A DNA stretch of 64,000 bases from Methylococcaceae bacterium (GTDB lineage: Bacteria > Pseudomonadota > Gammaproteobacteria > Methylococcales > Methylomonadaceae), in assembly GCA_013140705.1 (NCBI GenBank), contig JABFSH010000002.1, positions 1-64,000 on the forward strand, given 5' to 3'. A program made the position numbers and the translations under genes. Positions 43,119 through 52,665 of the stretch are shown one piece after another. Every line of letters starts with the position of its first letter. The stretch's first letter is position 1. The notes below the pieces were generated by a model, which searched no databases, was not told the DNA's origin, and was given only the letters and a program-made list of their open reading frames with translations.

Positions 43119-46028
43119 ATGACTACTGATTCTATGGTATCTCATTTTCCTATCGTTGGTATTGGCGCTTCCGCAGGTGGTTTAGAGGCTCTGGAAAACT
43201 TTTTCCGCCACGCCCCCAGTCATAGCGGTTACGCCTTCGTGCTTGTTCAGCATCTTGATCCTCATCACGACAGCATGCTTACTGAAATCCTGCAACGCAC
43301 CACCACCATGCCGGTGGTCGAAGCCTCCGATCAGCAACTGGTTAAACCTGACTGCGTTTATGTGATTCCACCCAATCGAGATATGGTTATCATTCATGGA
43401 AAATTGCAACTTAGCGTGCCCAATGAGCCTCGCGGGCAGCGTTTACCCATCGATGCTTTCCTGAGATCACTGGCTGAAGACCAACAGGAACATGCCATTG
43501 GCATCATCCTTTCCGGCACCGGCTCCGATGGAACGCAAGGCTTACGTGCCATCCTCGGCGCCGGCGGAATCACCCTGGTGCAGGAACCGTCCACGGCGAA
43601 GTACGACGGTATGCCATCCAGTGCCATCAGGGCGGGTTATGCAACCCAGGTTTTAACAGTTGATAAAATGCTGGATGCCCTGCATTTTGGCGCCCGTCAA
43701 TTTGCCGTTCACACACCGGTCCCAAATGATTTGAAAGGGGCAGGCGGGATCAATCGAATCCTGATGCAATTACGCAACATAACCGGCCACGACTTTTCTC
43801 TCTATAAAAAAAGCACGATCGCTCGACGCATTGAACGCCGCATGTTGCAACACAGCATCGATGACACCGAGGTTTATGTCCGTTATCTCAAGGAAAACCC
43901 GACGGAGGTACGTGCCCTATTCAAGGAACTGCTGATCAATGTCACCAGCTTCTTTCGAGATGCAGAAGCATTTAATATGCTGCAGAAGGAAGTTTTGCCG
44001 AACCTGTGCAAGGACAAGCCGGAATTCTCCCAATTTCGGGTTTGGGTTGCAGGCTGCGCCACCGGCGAGGAAGCTTATTCCATCGCCATAGTGCTGAAAG
44101 AATTCATGGAGGAAACACATCAGGACTTCAAGGTACAGATATACAGCACCGATCTGGATGATAAGGCTATTGACATTGCCCGCGCGGGTATTTATCCCCT
44201 CAATATCGCTCAGGATATCAGCCAGGAACGACTGCGCCGATTTTTTACCAAGGAAGATTCAGGCTATCGGATAAAAAAGGAAATCCGGGAAATGGTCGTC
44301 TTCGCCATCCAGAATGTCATTAAAGACCCACCCTTCACCAAGCTCGATCTGCTCAGTTGCCGCAACCTGATGATTTACCTGGAATCCGAACTGCAGAACC
44401 GTATGATAACAACATTTCATTATGCACTTAAGCCCGATGGTGTCCTGTTTCTGTCGCCCTCGGAAAGCATCGGCAACCACACGGCGTTATTCTCATCAAT
44501 CAGCCGCAAATGGAAATTTTATCGTGCCACCCATTCGATAGCTGCATCTCGTTCTGTGATGACGAATATTTTGTCCTGGGTCGATGAAAACGAAATCAAA
44601 GCCCCTCCTGAGGAAACGATGGTTAAAACTAAGGAATCCAATTTTGCCGAACTCACCCGACGTGTGCTCGTGCAATGCTTTGCGCCCGCTTCGGTGGTCA
44701 CCGATCTCAAAGGTGATATCCTATTTGTGCATGGTGACACCGGCAACTATCTACGTCCAGCACCCGGTCAGGCCAGCCTCAACGTCATTGAAATGGCGCG
44801 TGAAGGTATGGAACTGGAACTGCGTGCCGCTGTTCGCGTTGCCGCCAGCGAGGGCACACCTACGCTAAACCGAGAATTGCAGGTCAGGTCCAACGGTGGT
44901 TTCACAACCGTCAGTCTTAGTGTTCGGCCGCTGCCGGATTCAACAAACAATCAGAACTTGCTGCTCGTGAGTTTTCAGGACGTCGCCAACGCACTTGTCA
45001 GAAAGGGACGTAAACGAGCCACCAAACCGGTGGAACTGAGTCACATCGAAGAACTGGAACGTGATCTTGCCTACTTAAAAGAAAACTACCAGGCCAGCCT
45101 GGAGGAACAACAGGCGTCAAACGAGGAACTCAAGTCAACGAATGAAGAGATGCAATCCACCAACGAGGAACTCCAATCGACCAACGAAGAACTGGAAACC
45201 TCAAAGGAGGAACTGCAATCGGTTAATGAAGAACTCATCACCGTCAATTCGGAGCTGCAAGCCAAAATTGAGCAATTGGCCGGCATGCAGAATGACATGA
45301 AGAACTTGCTCGATAATACCAATATCGGCACCCTATTCCTCGACGAACAGTTGATTATTCGACGATTCACGCGCGAGGCCATCACTATTTATCGCCTGGT
45401 GCCTTCGGACGTGGGGCGTCCTTTGAGCGACATCAAGTCCAATCTTGTCAATGAAGAACTACTGACCAGCGCGCAGCGCGTGCTTGAAACACTCGCGCCC
45501 TATGAGCAGGAGGTCTGCACGCACACAGGCGCCTGGTATTTGCTGCGTATTCAGCCTTATCGCACACTGGAAAATGTCATTGAAGGGGTCGTTCTGACTT
45601 TCACCGACATCAGCAAACGCATTGCGGCAGAAACTGCCGTGCAATTGGCGCGTGAACTGGCAGAGGGTATTATCGATACGCTGCGCCAACCGCTGCTGGT
45701 GCTGGATGGCGACTTACAGGTAATTTCTGCCAGCCGAGCTTTTTATCAGTATTTTAAAGTAACGACCGCAGACACCGTAGGCCGCAAAATTTATGATCTG
45801 GGCAACAACCAATGGAATATCCCTGCCTTGCGGGAGCTGCTGGAGGTTCTGCTGCCCCGCGACCAGACGGTCGAAGGGTATCGGGTGGAGCATGATTTTC
45901 CCACTATCGGTCACCAAAAGATAGTAGTGAACGCTCGCCGCATTGTCGGCAAGTCCCGTGAGCCGTCGTTGATTCTATTAACAACAGAAACGGTCAGCGA
46001 CGAATCTTCAAAGGAGAACAACATATGA
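43119..46028 (+). CDS. CheB-CheR fusion with coiled coil and PAS domains
   Basis: The 969-residue protein has, in order: a CheB methylesterase domain (1 to about 190) with GIGASAGGLEAL, the VQHLDPHH histidine and GTGSDGTQGL; a CheR methyltransferase domain (about 210-480) with the SAM motif VAGCATGEEAYS and DLLSCRNLMIYL; a PAS-like part; a long repetitive coiled coil (about 650-735) built of NEELQSTNEE units; and two further PAS-like domains. No kinase domain follows. The stop overlaps the next start (ATGA), coupling it to a GGDEF-EAL protein. It probably senses a signal and adjusts methylation of partner receptors. Confidence 0.93.
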   Translation: MTTDSMVSHFPIVGIGASAGGLEALENFFRHAPSHSGYAFVLVQHLDPHHDSMLTEILQRTTTMPVVEASDQQLVKPDCVYVIPPNRDMVIIHGKLQLSVPNEPRGQRLPIDAFLRSLAEDQQEHAIGIILSGTGSDGTQGLRAILGAGGITLVQEPSTAKYDGMPSSAIRAGYATQVLTVDKMLDALHFGARQFAVHTPVPNDLKGAGGINRILMQLRNITGHDFSLYKKSTIARRIERRMLQHSIDDTEVYVRYLKENPTEVRALFKELLINVTSFFRDAEAFNMLQKEVLPNLCKDKPEFSQFRVWVAGCATGEEAYSIAIVLKEFMEETHQDFKVQIYSTDLDDKAIDIARAGIYPLNIAQDISQERLRRFFTKEDSGYRIKKEIREMVVFAIQNVIKDPPFTKLDLLSCRNLMIYLESELQNRMITTFHYALKPDGVLFLSPSESIGNHTALFSSISRKWKFYRATHSIAASRSVMTNILSWVDENEIKAPPEETMVKTKESNFAELTRRVLVQCFAPASVVTDLKGDILFVHGDTGNYLRPAPGQASLNVIEMAREGMELELRAAVRVAASEGTPTLNRELQVRSNGGFTTVSLSVRPLPDSTNNQNLLLVSFQDVANALVRKGRKRATKPVELSHIEELERDLAYLKENYQASLEEQQASNEELKSTNEEMQSTNEELQSTNEELETSKEELQSVNEELITVNSELQAKIEQLAGMQNDMKNLLDNTNIGTLFLDEQLIIRRFTREAITIYRLVPSDVGRPLSDIKSNLVNEELLTSAQRVLETLAPYEQEVCTHTGAWYLLRIQPYRTLENVIEGVVLTFTDISKRIAAETAVQLARELAEGIIDTLRQPLLVLDGDLQVISASRAFYQYFKVTTADTVGRKIYDLGNNQWNIPALRELLEVLLPRDQTVEGYRVEHDFPTIGHQKIVVNARRIVGKSREPSLILLTTETVSDESSKENNI

Positions 46029-48256
46029 ACCCGAAATGGAATGGCGTTGAACGGCGCTCGACGTTAAGGAAAAAGGCCGAGGCCATGGTGGGAAGTTTAT
46101 CTCCAGATCAATCCGTAGCCCAGCCCTCCGACGTGCTATTGCATGAATTGCTTGTACATAAAGTGGAACTGGAAATACAGAATGAAGAATTGCGAAGAGC
46201 TCACACAGACATGGAAGAAGCACGAGATCGCTATGCTGACTTGTATGAATTTGCCCCGATCGGCTACTTCACCATTAACCGTGACGGCCTGATCAGCGAA
46301 ATCAATCTGACCGGAGCTGCATTACTGGGTATTGACCGCTCCAAACTGATCAATCGTCGTTTTTCGAATTTTATCACCCCTCCGGATCAAGATCGTTGGT
46401 ATCGACTATTCATTAACATGATTAAGCTTCCCAATGACAAGAAACAGGAGCTTGGTCTGGAGATAGTGCGCGCGGATGGCTCCGTGTTTTATGCCCATCT
46501 GGACTGTCTGCGCAGAGAGTCTTTACCGACGTCTCCTTCGTTACGAATCGCTCTTATCGATATCAGCAAAATCAAGCAGGCCGAAAAGGAATTGCGTATT
46601 GCGGCAGCCGCTTTTGAATCCCAGGAAGGCATGTTCATTACTGATGCCAACAATGTGATTTTGCGGGTGAATCAAGCTTTCACGACGATCACCGGCTACA
46701 GCGCCGAGGACGCCATCGGCAAAACACCGAGCCTACTCAAGTCAGGGCGCCAGGATGCCACCTTTTATAGTGAAATGAGGCAGAGCCTTAAAACGAAAGG
46801 CGCCTGGCGGGGAGAAATGTGGAATCGTCGCAAAAATGGAGAAATCTTTCCGGAATGGCAGACCATCACTGTCTTGAAGGGAGATGATGGCGAAGTGCTT
46901 CATTACATCGCTACACTCACCGACATTACCCAGGAAAAGGTTGCGTCGGAGCAGATTGAAAAACTGGCATTTTTCGATCCCTTGACCAATTTGCCCAACC
47001 GGCGCTTACTGAAGAACAGGTTGCATCTGGCATTGGCCTTCAGTTCTCGCAACAAGCGACGCGGCGCTTTACTATTTATTGATCTGGATAATTTCAAACT
47101 ATTGAATGACACATTGGGTCATAACATAGGCGACTTATTGTTACAGCAAGTTGCACAACGCCTCATAAACTGCATCCGCGAAGTGGATACAGCTGCTCGT
47201 CTGGGGGGCGATGAATTTGTCGTGATGCTGGAAGACCTGAGCGAATCACTTGAAGAAGCCGCCATCGACACTGAAATCGCCGGCAAGAAGTTATTAGCGG
47301 CCCTTAATGAGCCTTATTTGCTTGCTGGTCACGAACACCGATGTTCGGCAAGCATTGGAGCAACACTGTTCTACAACCATTCGGTGTCTGAGGATGAACT
47401 GTTGCAACATGTCGATATCGCCATGTATCAGGCCAAACATGCAGGGCGCAACACACTGTGCTTTTTTGATCAGGCCATGCAATCGACCTTAACCGAACGC
47501 GCTACGCTAGAGACAGATTTACGCCATGCCCTGGAGCAAAATCAATTTAAACTCTATTATCAGATGCAAACCACGCACGACGGCAAAGCTGTTGGTGCCG
47601 AGGTTTTAATTCGCTGGCACCATCCGGCGCATGGACTGATTTCACCGATGGCATTTATCCCATTGGCCGAGGAAACCGGATTGATCCTACCCATCGGGCA
47701 ATGGGCTCTGGAAACTGCTTGCGCCCAGCTTAAGGCCTGGGAAAATAATCCGAAGACCAAAGGATTGAGGTTGGCCGTCAATGTCAGTGCGCATCAGTTC
47801 CATCAATCTGATTTCGTTGAGCAAGTTCGCACCGTACTGGAAAAAACCGCCATAGACCCTCAACTCCTTACACTGGAACTCACAGAAAGCGTAATTCTCA
47901 AGGACAGGCCAGATACAATCGCAAAAATGCAGGCACTCAGAATCAACGGTATACGCTTCTCTCTGGATGACTTCGGCACCGGCTATTCATCACTGGCCTA
48001 CCTGACTCAATTACCCCTCGACCAGATCAAGATTGACCAGAGTTTCGTCCGCAATATCGGCATTAAGCATAATGATTCCGTTATTGTGCAAACCATCATC
48101 GCCATGGCCAACACATTAGCCATGAATGTCATCGCTGAAGGCGTAGAAACAGAAGAACAGCGTATCTTCCTGGAACAATACGGCTGCAATCTTTGCCAGG
48201 GTTATTTGTTCAGCAAGCCTGTTCCTGCGGAGGATTTTGAGGCACTGCTGTCGTAG
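46025..48256 (+). CDS. PAS-GGDEF-EAL c-di-GMP protein
   Basis: The 743-residue cytoplasmic protein has an N-terminal helix, two PAS domains (about 70-180 and 195-305), a GGDEF domain with ARLGGDEFVVML and inhibitory-site REVD, and an EAL domain with AEVLIRWHHP, ELTESVIL, LDDFGTGYSSL and IKIDQSFV. All key residues for both synthesis and hydrolysis seem present. It is translationally coupled to the CheB-CheR-PAS gene by a 4-base overlap. Confidence 0.94.
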   Translation: MNPKWNGVERRSTLRKKAEAMVGSLSPDQSVAQPSDVLLHELLVHKVELEIQNEELRRAHTDMEEARDRYADLYEFAPIGYFTINRDGLISEINLTGAALLGIDRSKLINRRFSNFITPPDQDRWYRLFINMIKLPNDKKQELGLEIVRADGSVFYAHLDCLRRESLPTSPSLRIALIDISKIKQAEKELRIAAAAFESQEGMFITDANNVILRVNQAFTTITGYSAEDAIGKTPSLLKSGRQDATFYSEMRQSLKTKGAWRGEMWNRRKNGEIFPEWQTITVLKGDDGEVLHYIATLTDITQEKVASEQIEKLAFFDPLTNLPNRRLLKNRLHLALAFSSRNKRRGALLFIDLDNFKLLNDTLGHNIGDLLLQQVAQRLINCIREVDTAARLGGDEFVVMLEDLSESLEEAAIDTEIAGKKLLAALNEPYLLAGHEHRCSASIGATLFYNHSVSEDELLQHVDIAMYQAKHAGRNTLCFFDQAMQSTLTERATLETDLRHALEQNQFKLYYQMQTTHDGKAVGAEVLIRWHHPAHGLISPMAFIPLAEETGLILPIGQWALETACAQLKAWENNPKTKGLRLAVNVSAHQFHQSDFVEQVRTVLEKTAIDPQLLTLELTESVILKDRPDTIAKMQALRINGIRFSLDDFGTGYSSLAYLTQLPLDQIKIDQSFVRNIGIKHNDSVIVQTIIAMANTLAMNVIAEGVETEEQRIFLEQYGCNLCQGYLFSKPVPAEDFEALLS

Positions 48257-48294
48257 GATACGGTCTTAATAGTTTCCCTATATTAAACAGCTAA

Positions 48295-48341
48295 AATTTT
48301 TCCGTTTGTCCTGATCCTATCGAAGGATGGACGGAAAAATT
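48295..48341. repeat. Palindromic dispersed repeat
   Basis: AATTTTTCCGT and ACGGAAAAATT frame a diverged CTGATCC-TATC-GAAGGAT hairpin. The same AATTTTTCCGTTCGTCCTGA half is part of the family A elements. It may terminate transcription after the GGDEF-EAL gene. Confidence 0.55.
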
Positions 48342-48505
48342 GCCTCTCACTTTATCGTGAAGTTATTTTAAATCATATACTTAGATCCTAACTCCCGAAA
48401 ATAAATGTGACCCACTATACAGATTACCCCGTAAACGGGGTCATTGCATTTAGCTTCACCTACACTAGGAATTAACAACTTCATCACATTTTCCTGGAGA
48501 AGCTC

Positions 48506-48943
48506 ATGACCACATTTACCTATCAAAAAACAGTCCATGCATCTTATCTGGTAGTTATCGCAGGGATTATCACAATGCCGGATGTTATATTCGGTTTAGT
48601 TGCCGAATTAATGCATCTATTATTCGAGCTTGCTCATTTGCTTTTTGAATTTCTTGAATCCACGCTTGATCACCTTGTCGAGCATGTTTTTCATACCGAA
48701 GTCCATGAAACTCAAGTCATCGTTTTTTACCTGATTGTTAGCATGGGCGCAGCGGCATTGTATTATCTTTTTCGGTCTATTCCTGGCGCCTACCACAATG
48801 TTAAAAATAACATTATCGAAACTTGGCTCGAATATAAAAGAAGCGCATTACGTTATTGGACTGAACAGTCATTAATCAACAAATTTAAATGGATCGTAAT
48901 AGTTAATACAGGACTTGTCTGTCTGTTTCTATTCGGCTTCTGA
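48506..48943 (+). CDS. Membrane protein with His/Glu-rich loop, unknown
   Basis: The 145-residue protein has a hydrophobic N-terminal region, an acidic/His-rich helix (HLLFELAHLLFEFLESTLDH), a membrane helix near 72-90, a basic middle and a C-terminal membrane helix (WIVIVNTGLVCLFLFGF). No family was recognised. TGGAGAAG lies before ATG 48506. It faces the lipoprotein gene at 48969-49436. Confidence 0.65.
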   Translation: MTTFTYQKTVHASYLVVIAGIITMPDVIFGLVAELMHLLFELAHLLFEFLESTLDHLVEHVFHTEVHETQVIVFYLIVSMGAAALYYLFRSIPGAYHNVKNNIIETWLEYKRSALRYWTEQSLINKFKWIVIVNTGLVCLFLFGF

Positions 48944-48968
48944 GGACCAATCTACAGTTAATACTGGC

Positions 48969-49436
48969 CTAAGACGCTTCTTCGCTTTTTTGTTTTCCAA
49001 ATAACTGGGGTTCCTTGGGTGGAGATTTTTGCTGCAAACAGTGATACGCAGCACTATCAAATTTAATTTGCAAGGAGCGCGGATTTTCGTGCTCGGTAAT
49101 AAACTTTTCCGCCTCTTGAGCAGTCAGATCTTTCATCATGTACGTAGCAATACACATGCAAGGCTCGGTAAAGCGCTCTCTATCTTCTTCTTTATTAACC
49201 GAATTTTTTAATTCCCTTTCCACACACTGTCTGGCAAAGTCATGCTCGAACTTATGCTTTTGTATGTCAGTAACTTCGACATCATGTGTGTGATCAAACG
49301 GATTATTTTTTTCCTCGGTGGCAGAAACTGTTGTTTTATTTTCTTCGTCATCTGAACAGCCCGAGAGCGTTAGCGATAGTCCAACAGTGACCAAAGCCGT
49401 AAAAAGTAGAACTTTTGAGAGTTTAAGTGTTTTCAT
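48969..49436 (-). CDS. Lipoprotein of unknown function
   Basis: The 155-residue protein has a signal peptide with lipobox LSGC. The mature part has cysteines in FARQCVERELKN, EPCMCIATYM and AYHCLQQ, suggesting disulphides in the periplasm, and is rich in acidic and lysine residues. No named family was recognised. It stands alone on the minus strand before the pilin operon. Confidence 0.7.
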   Translation of the reverse strand: MKTLKLSKVLLFTALVTVGLSLTLSGCSDDEENKTTVSATEEKNNPFDHTHDVEVTDIQKHKFEHDFARQCVERELKNSVNKEEDRERFTEPCMCIATYMMKDLTAQEAEKFITEHENPRSLQIKFDSAAYHCLQQKSPPKEPQLFGKQKSEEAS

Positions 49437-49769
49437 GAATTTGAATCTTAGTTTTAATAATTAGTAGGATCAGCGAAAACTTGGAATAACCAGATGATTT
49501 TTCGAGGTGCAAAAAACTTTGTGGTTAAACTGTTGTGAATCAAGCAAGAACATTATCATCTTAATAAAAGCTTGTAAATAACAGATAGTATAGAGAATCA
49601 GTCTCCATAGCCTTCTGCTTGGGTGATATATACCTTAAAAAGAATGAAAATATCAAATTCAAGATCACCATCACAAACACTGTTTATTATCTATACTATG
49701 GTGTTACATGATGTCATTAGAAAAATTGCTCAAAATTGGCAATTACAACTTCACCACATGATAGCTGCC

Positions 49770-50327
49770 ATGAGATACAAACCAGAAATTATTTTAGGTT
49801 TCACCCTGATTGAACTGTTGGTTACCATTTCAATTGCTGCAATCCTCTTAGGTGTGGCCATCCCAAGCTTTATAACCACTATAGATAGCAATCGGTTAGC
49901 AACCATTACCAACGAATTTGTTACTGCCTTAAATATGGCTAGAAGCGAGGCGATTAAACGAGGAATGCAGGTAACAGTGGTGCGTAAAGGTGCAACCAGT
50001 GGTGAATGGCAAAGTGGCTGGGATGTTTTTTTAGATAGCGACGGCAATAATGCATTTAATGATGATGCTGACTCTACATTATGCGAAGCAGGCGAAGATT
50101 GCTTATTGCGAACCTATGAATCATTACCATCAGGTTATACATTGAGCACAGGCAACAGCACATATGAAGACTACGCCAGTTATTCACCCAGTGGAATGAG
50201 CACAGTGGTTGTAGGCGATACATTTACATTATGCAGTAGTTCTGGATCAAACAAGCCACGTCGCACAATCACCATTAACGCCACAGGTAGACCCAGAATC
50301 AATGCAACGCCTGGTACTTGTCCATAA
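49770..50327 (+). CDS. fimT: Type IV minor pilin FimT/GspH
   Basis: It has a prepilin motif GFTLIELLVTISIAAILLGV with Gly-1 and Glu+5, then the GspH/FimT body with NMARSEAIKRGMQVTV, SGWDVFLDSDGN and ARPRIN-like end (TGRPRINA). Start choice is uncertain: ATG 49770 gives a short 9-residue leader, and upstream in-frame starts (to 49623) would give a leader of up to 58 residues. It is the first gene of the minor pilin operon. Confidence 0.85.
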   Translation: MRYKPEIILGFTLIELLVTISIAAILLGVAIPSFITTIDSNRLATITNEFVTALNMARSEAIKRGMQVTVVRKGATSGEWQSGWDVFLDSDGNNAFNDDADSTLCEAGEDCLLRTYESLPSGYTLSTGNSTYEDYASYSPSGMSTVVVGDTFTLCSSSGSNKPRRTITINATGRPRINATPGTCP

Positions 50328-50336
50328 TTTTTCAAT

Positions 50337-50798
50337 ATGACTCGCAAAATGAACAAATTCACCGGTTTTACCTTAATAGAAGTCCTAATAGCCATGCTGG
50401 TGCTGGCAGTCGGCCTGCTGGGTATGGCAGGCTTGCAGGCAACCAGTCTTAAAAACAACCAAAGCGCCTACAACCGCAGCCAGGCCACACAATTGGCCTA
50501 TGATTTGGCGGACAGAATACGCGCCAATGTTGCTGGCATAGCTACCTATACAACCATTGGTCCTGGTGCAGCGGTAGCAAAGGCAAATTGCTTGAACACA
50601 ACCGGCTGTACCATAGCAGACATGGCGGAAAACGATCTCTATGAATGGAACATTGCTGTTACCGGCACTTTACCCAGTGGCGCTGGCACCATAGCCGCTG
50701 CGGCAGGCGTGTATACCATTACCATCAACTGGGACGATAACCGTGATGGCAGTGTAAATAGCAGTGACCCCAATTTTCAAACAAGCTTTCAGTTATGA
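50337..50798 (+). CDS. pilV: Type IV minor pilin PilV
   Basis: The 153-residue prepilin has the leader MTRKMNKFTG followed by FTLIEVLIAMLVLAVGLLGM and the PilV signature AGLQATSLKNNQSAYNRSQA. The C-terminus (NWDDNRDGS to TSFQL) looks complete. Its stop overlaps the ATG of the HEPN gene (ATGA), so the toxin-like gene is translated from the pilin message. Confidence 0.9.
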   Translation: MTRKMNKFTGFTLIEVLIAMLVLAVGLLGMAGLQATSLKNNQSAYNRSQATQLAYDLADRIRANVAGIATYTTIGPGAAVAKANCLNTTGCTIADMAENDLYEWNIAVTGTLPSGAGTIAAAAGVYTITINWDDNRDGSVNSSDPNFQTSFQL

Positions 50799-51235
50799 AC
50801 ACTGATATTTTAACGCAACTTGCCAGCCAAGACGGCGCTCAATACGCCTGGTTAAGGCAAAGCCTGAATGATTTTGAAATGGCCAGGATACTGCTGGCGT
50901 CAGGCAAATGGGATGGCGCTTGTTATCATGCTCAGCAAACCGCTAAAAAGTTGTTAAAATTCATACTTAGCCACGCAGGCCAAGCATTCAGGCACACCCA
51001 CACCCACTCAGTTCATGAACTCGCTAAAGAGTATAATCAACACCTTGACGCTACCTTGTTTGATGACGAAATCATCGATTCATATAAAGAATTGAGTCAA
51101 TACAACACTATTGCTCGCTATCCATCTGCTTACGATGCACCGGTTGATATCATTACCAAAAAACAAGCCTTGTCAGCGATTGATACATTGAACCAAACCC
51201 TGTGGATTCTGAGGGGTGTTTATGAAAACCGCTGA
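50795..51235 (+). CDS. HEPN-domain protein (toxin-like partner of MNT)
   Basis: The 146-residue protein has the HEPN (PF05168) pattern: FEMARILLASGKWDGACYHA followed by QQTAKKLLKFIL, then THTHSVHELAKE, and the conserved IARYPSAYD. An R-x4-H arrangement occurs in RHTHTH; whether it is the nuclease motif is not certain. HEPN proteins beside MNT proteins act as RNase toxins or nucleotide-binding partners. It overlaps pilV by 4 bases and the MNT-PilW gene by 14 bases. Confidence 0.85.
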   Translation: MNTDILTQLASQDGAQYAWLRQSLNDFEMARILLASGKWDGACYHAQQTAKKLLKFILSHAGQAFRHTHTHSVHELAKEYNQHLDATLFDDEIIDSYKELSQYNTIARYPSAYDAPVDIITKKQALSAIDTLNQTLWILRGVYENR

Positions 51236-52652
51236 CCTGATTCAGACAGCCAGAACAAAAAAATTAGAAAGTGTACTTAGCTTTCTTAAACTAGCTTTCA
51301 ATGACTTTGACTATCCCGTCTACTTATTTGGTTCCTACGCAACCGGGCAGTTTCACGGTCACTCGGATGTCGATATTCTCATCATTTCGCCAGACGCCTT
51401 ATCAGCACACGTCTACCGTCAAGCCAGTGACAAAATGACTGGAATAAACATAAATTACGACATCCTGATATCGCCTTCTATCAACCGATTGGACAGCAGC
51501 ATTGTTAACTCGCTACAAGCCATTTCGGCAACGGCCTCATGCACTCTACCTCCTGCATCCATGCAGTCGAACGTTCCTGACCAGCCAAGCAACCCACTTT
51601 CTCGTCACCAGCTCGGCATGACCCTGATAGAAATCATGATTGCCTTATTGATCGGCGCGTTCTTGTTAGGCGGAGTGCTGCAAATTTTTATAGGTACCAA
51701 GCAAACCTACAGAATGCAGGAAGGCTTATCCAGATTGCAGGAAAACGGCAGATTTGCACTGGATTTTTTGGCCAAGGACATTCGTATGGCGGGTTTTATA
51801 GGGTGTAATAGTGGAGCCTCGCTTACTAATACACCAGTTTGTATCACGCCGGATAATCCAGTAGGTTGCACCACACCGCTCAAAACACCCAACACACTAA
51901 ATACACCAACAGGTTTTTTATACGATTTCAAGACCTCCATCCAAGGCTTCGAGTCCACCTCTGCGACCGCCTGGACGCCTGCCATTGCCGCCGATATCAC
52001 CTCCCCACTTGGTGGCTCCGACGTTATCGCCATTCGCCGGGCGGCTGACGAAAACTTTACAGTCACCGCTCATGCGTCAGCTACCGCAGACCTTACCTTA
52101 GACGCAACAGCCACCACAGCAAATTTGAAAACCGCAGGTTTCTTGAAGACCGATGGTTCAAACAATTGCGCAACTGCAGTGTTATCCGATTGCTCGGCTG
52201 CCGCTGTCTTTCAGGTCAGCGCGATAGCGGGGACTGACCTTTCACACGCCACAGGCGGCTCTTGTACGCTAAAAAACTCGACTGATGACCTGGGAAAAAC
52301 CTATGTGGGCGGCCAAGTCTACCCGATCAACACCATCAGTTATTACATCCGCACAAACGACAGCAATCAACCCTCGCTTTACCGTAAGCTGGGATCAAAT
52401 GACGCACAGGAACTAGTGGAAGGCATTGAGAACATGCAGATTTTATATGGTGTAGATACTGACCCAACGCCAGATGGAGCCGCTAATTATTATGTAAGGG
52501 CGAATGATGCTGTGGCTAATATGGCCAAAGTCGTCAGCATCCGCATCATATTAACGGCCCGCACGATTGATGGCAACTTGACAGCAACAGGGGATGGCAG
52601 GATTAGACGCAATTTCGCTTCGACGATTGCCGTACGTAATCGTCTGCCATAA
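51222..52652 (+). CDS. pilW: MNT nucleotidyltransferase fused in frame to minor pilin PilW
   Basis: ATG 51222 has GAGGGG upstream. Residues 1-100 are an MNT antitoxin-type nucleotidyltransferase with the full GS-x10-DVD motif (GSYATGQFHGHSDVDIL, D49/D51) and a third acidic residue (D80). A linker of about 30 residues leads to QLG-MTLIEIMIALLIGAF, a prepilin peptidase site with Gly132 and Glu+5. A normal PilW body then follows (MQEGLSRLQENGRFALDFLA, KVVSIRIILTART). No stop separates the two. ATG 51561 could start a separate PilW with a 19-residue leader but has no visible Shine-Dalgarno. If expressed as one chain, PilD cleavage would release the MNT domain in the cytoplasm. Confidence 0.85.
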   Translation: MKTADLIQTARTKKLESVLSFLKLAFNDFDYPVYLFGSYATGQFHGHSDVDILIISPDALSAHVYRQASDKMTGININYDILISPSINRLDSSIVNSLQAISATASCTLPPASMQSNVPDQPSNPLSRHQLGMTLIEIMIALLIGAFLLGGVLQIFIGTKQTYRMQEGLSRLQENGRFALDFLAKDIRMAGFIGCNSGASLTNTPVCITPDNPVGCTTPLKTPNTLNTPTGFLYDFKTSIQGFESTSATAWTPAIAADITSPLGGSDVIAIRRAADENFTVTAHASATADLTLDATATTANLKTAGFLKTDGSNNCATAVLSDCSAAAVFQVSAIAGTDLSHATGGSCTLKNSTDDLGKTYVGGQVYPINTISYYIRTNDSNQPSLYRKLGSNDAQELVEGIENMQILYGVDTDPTPDGAANYYVRANDAVANMAKVVSIRIILTARTIDGNLTATGDGRIRRNFASTIAVRNRLP

Positions 52653-52665
52653 AACAGGAGCCTTC

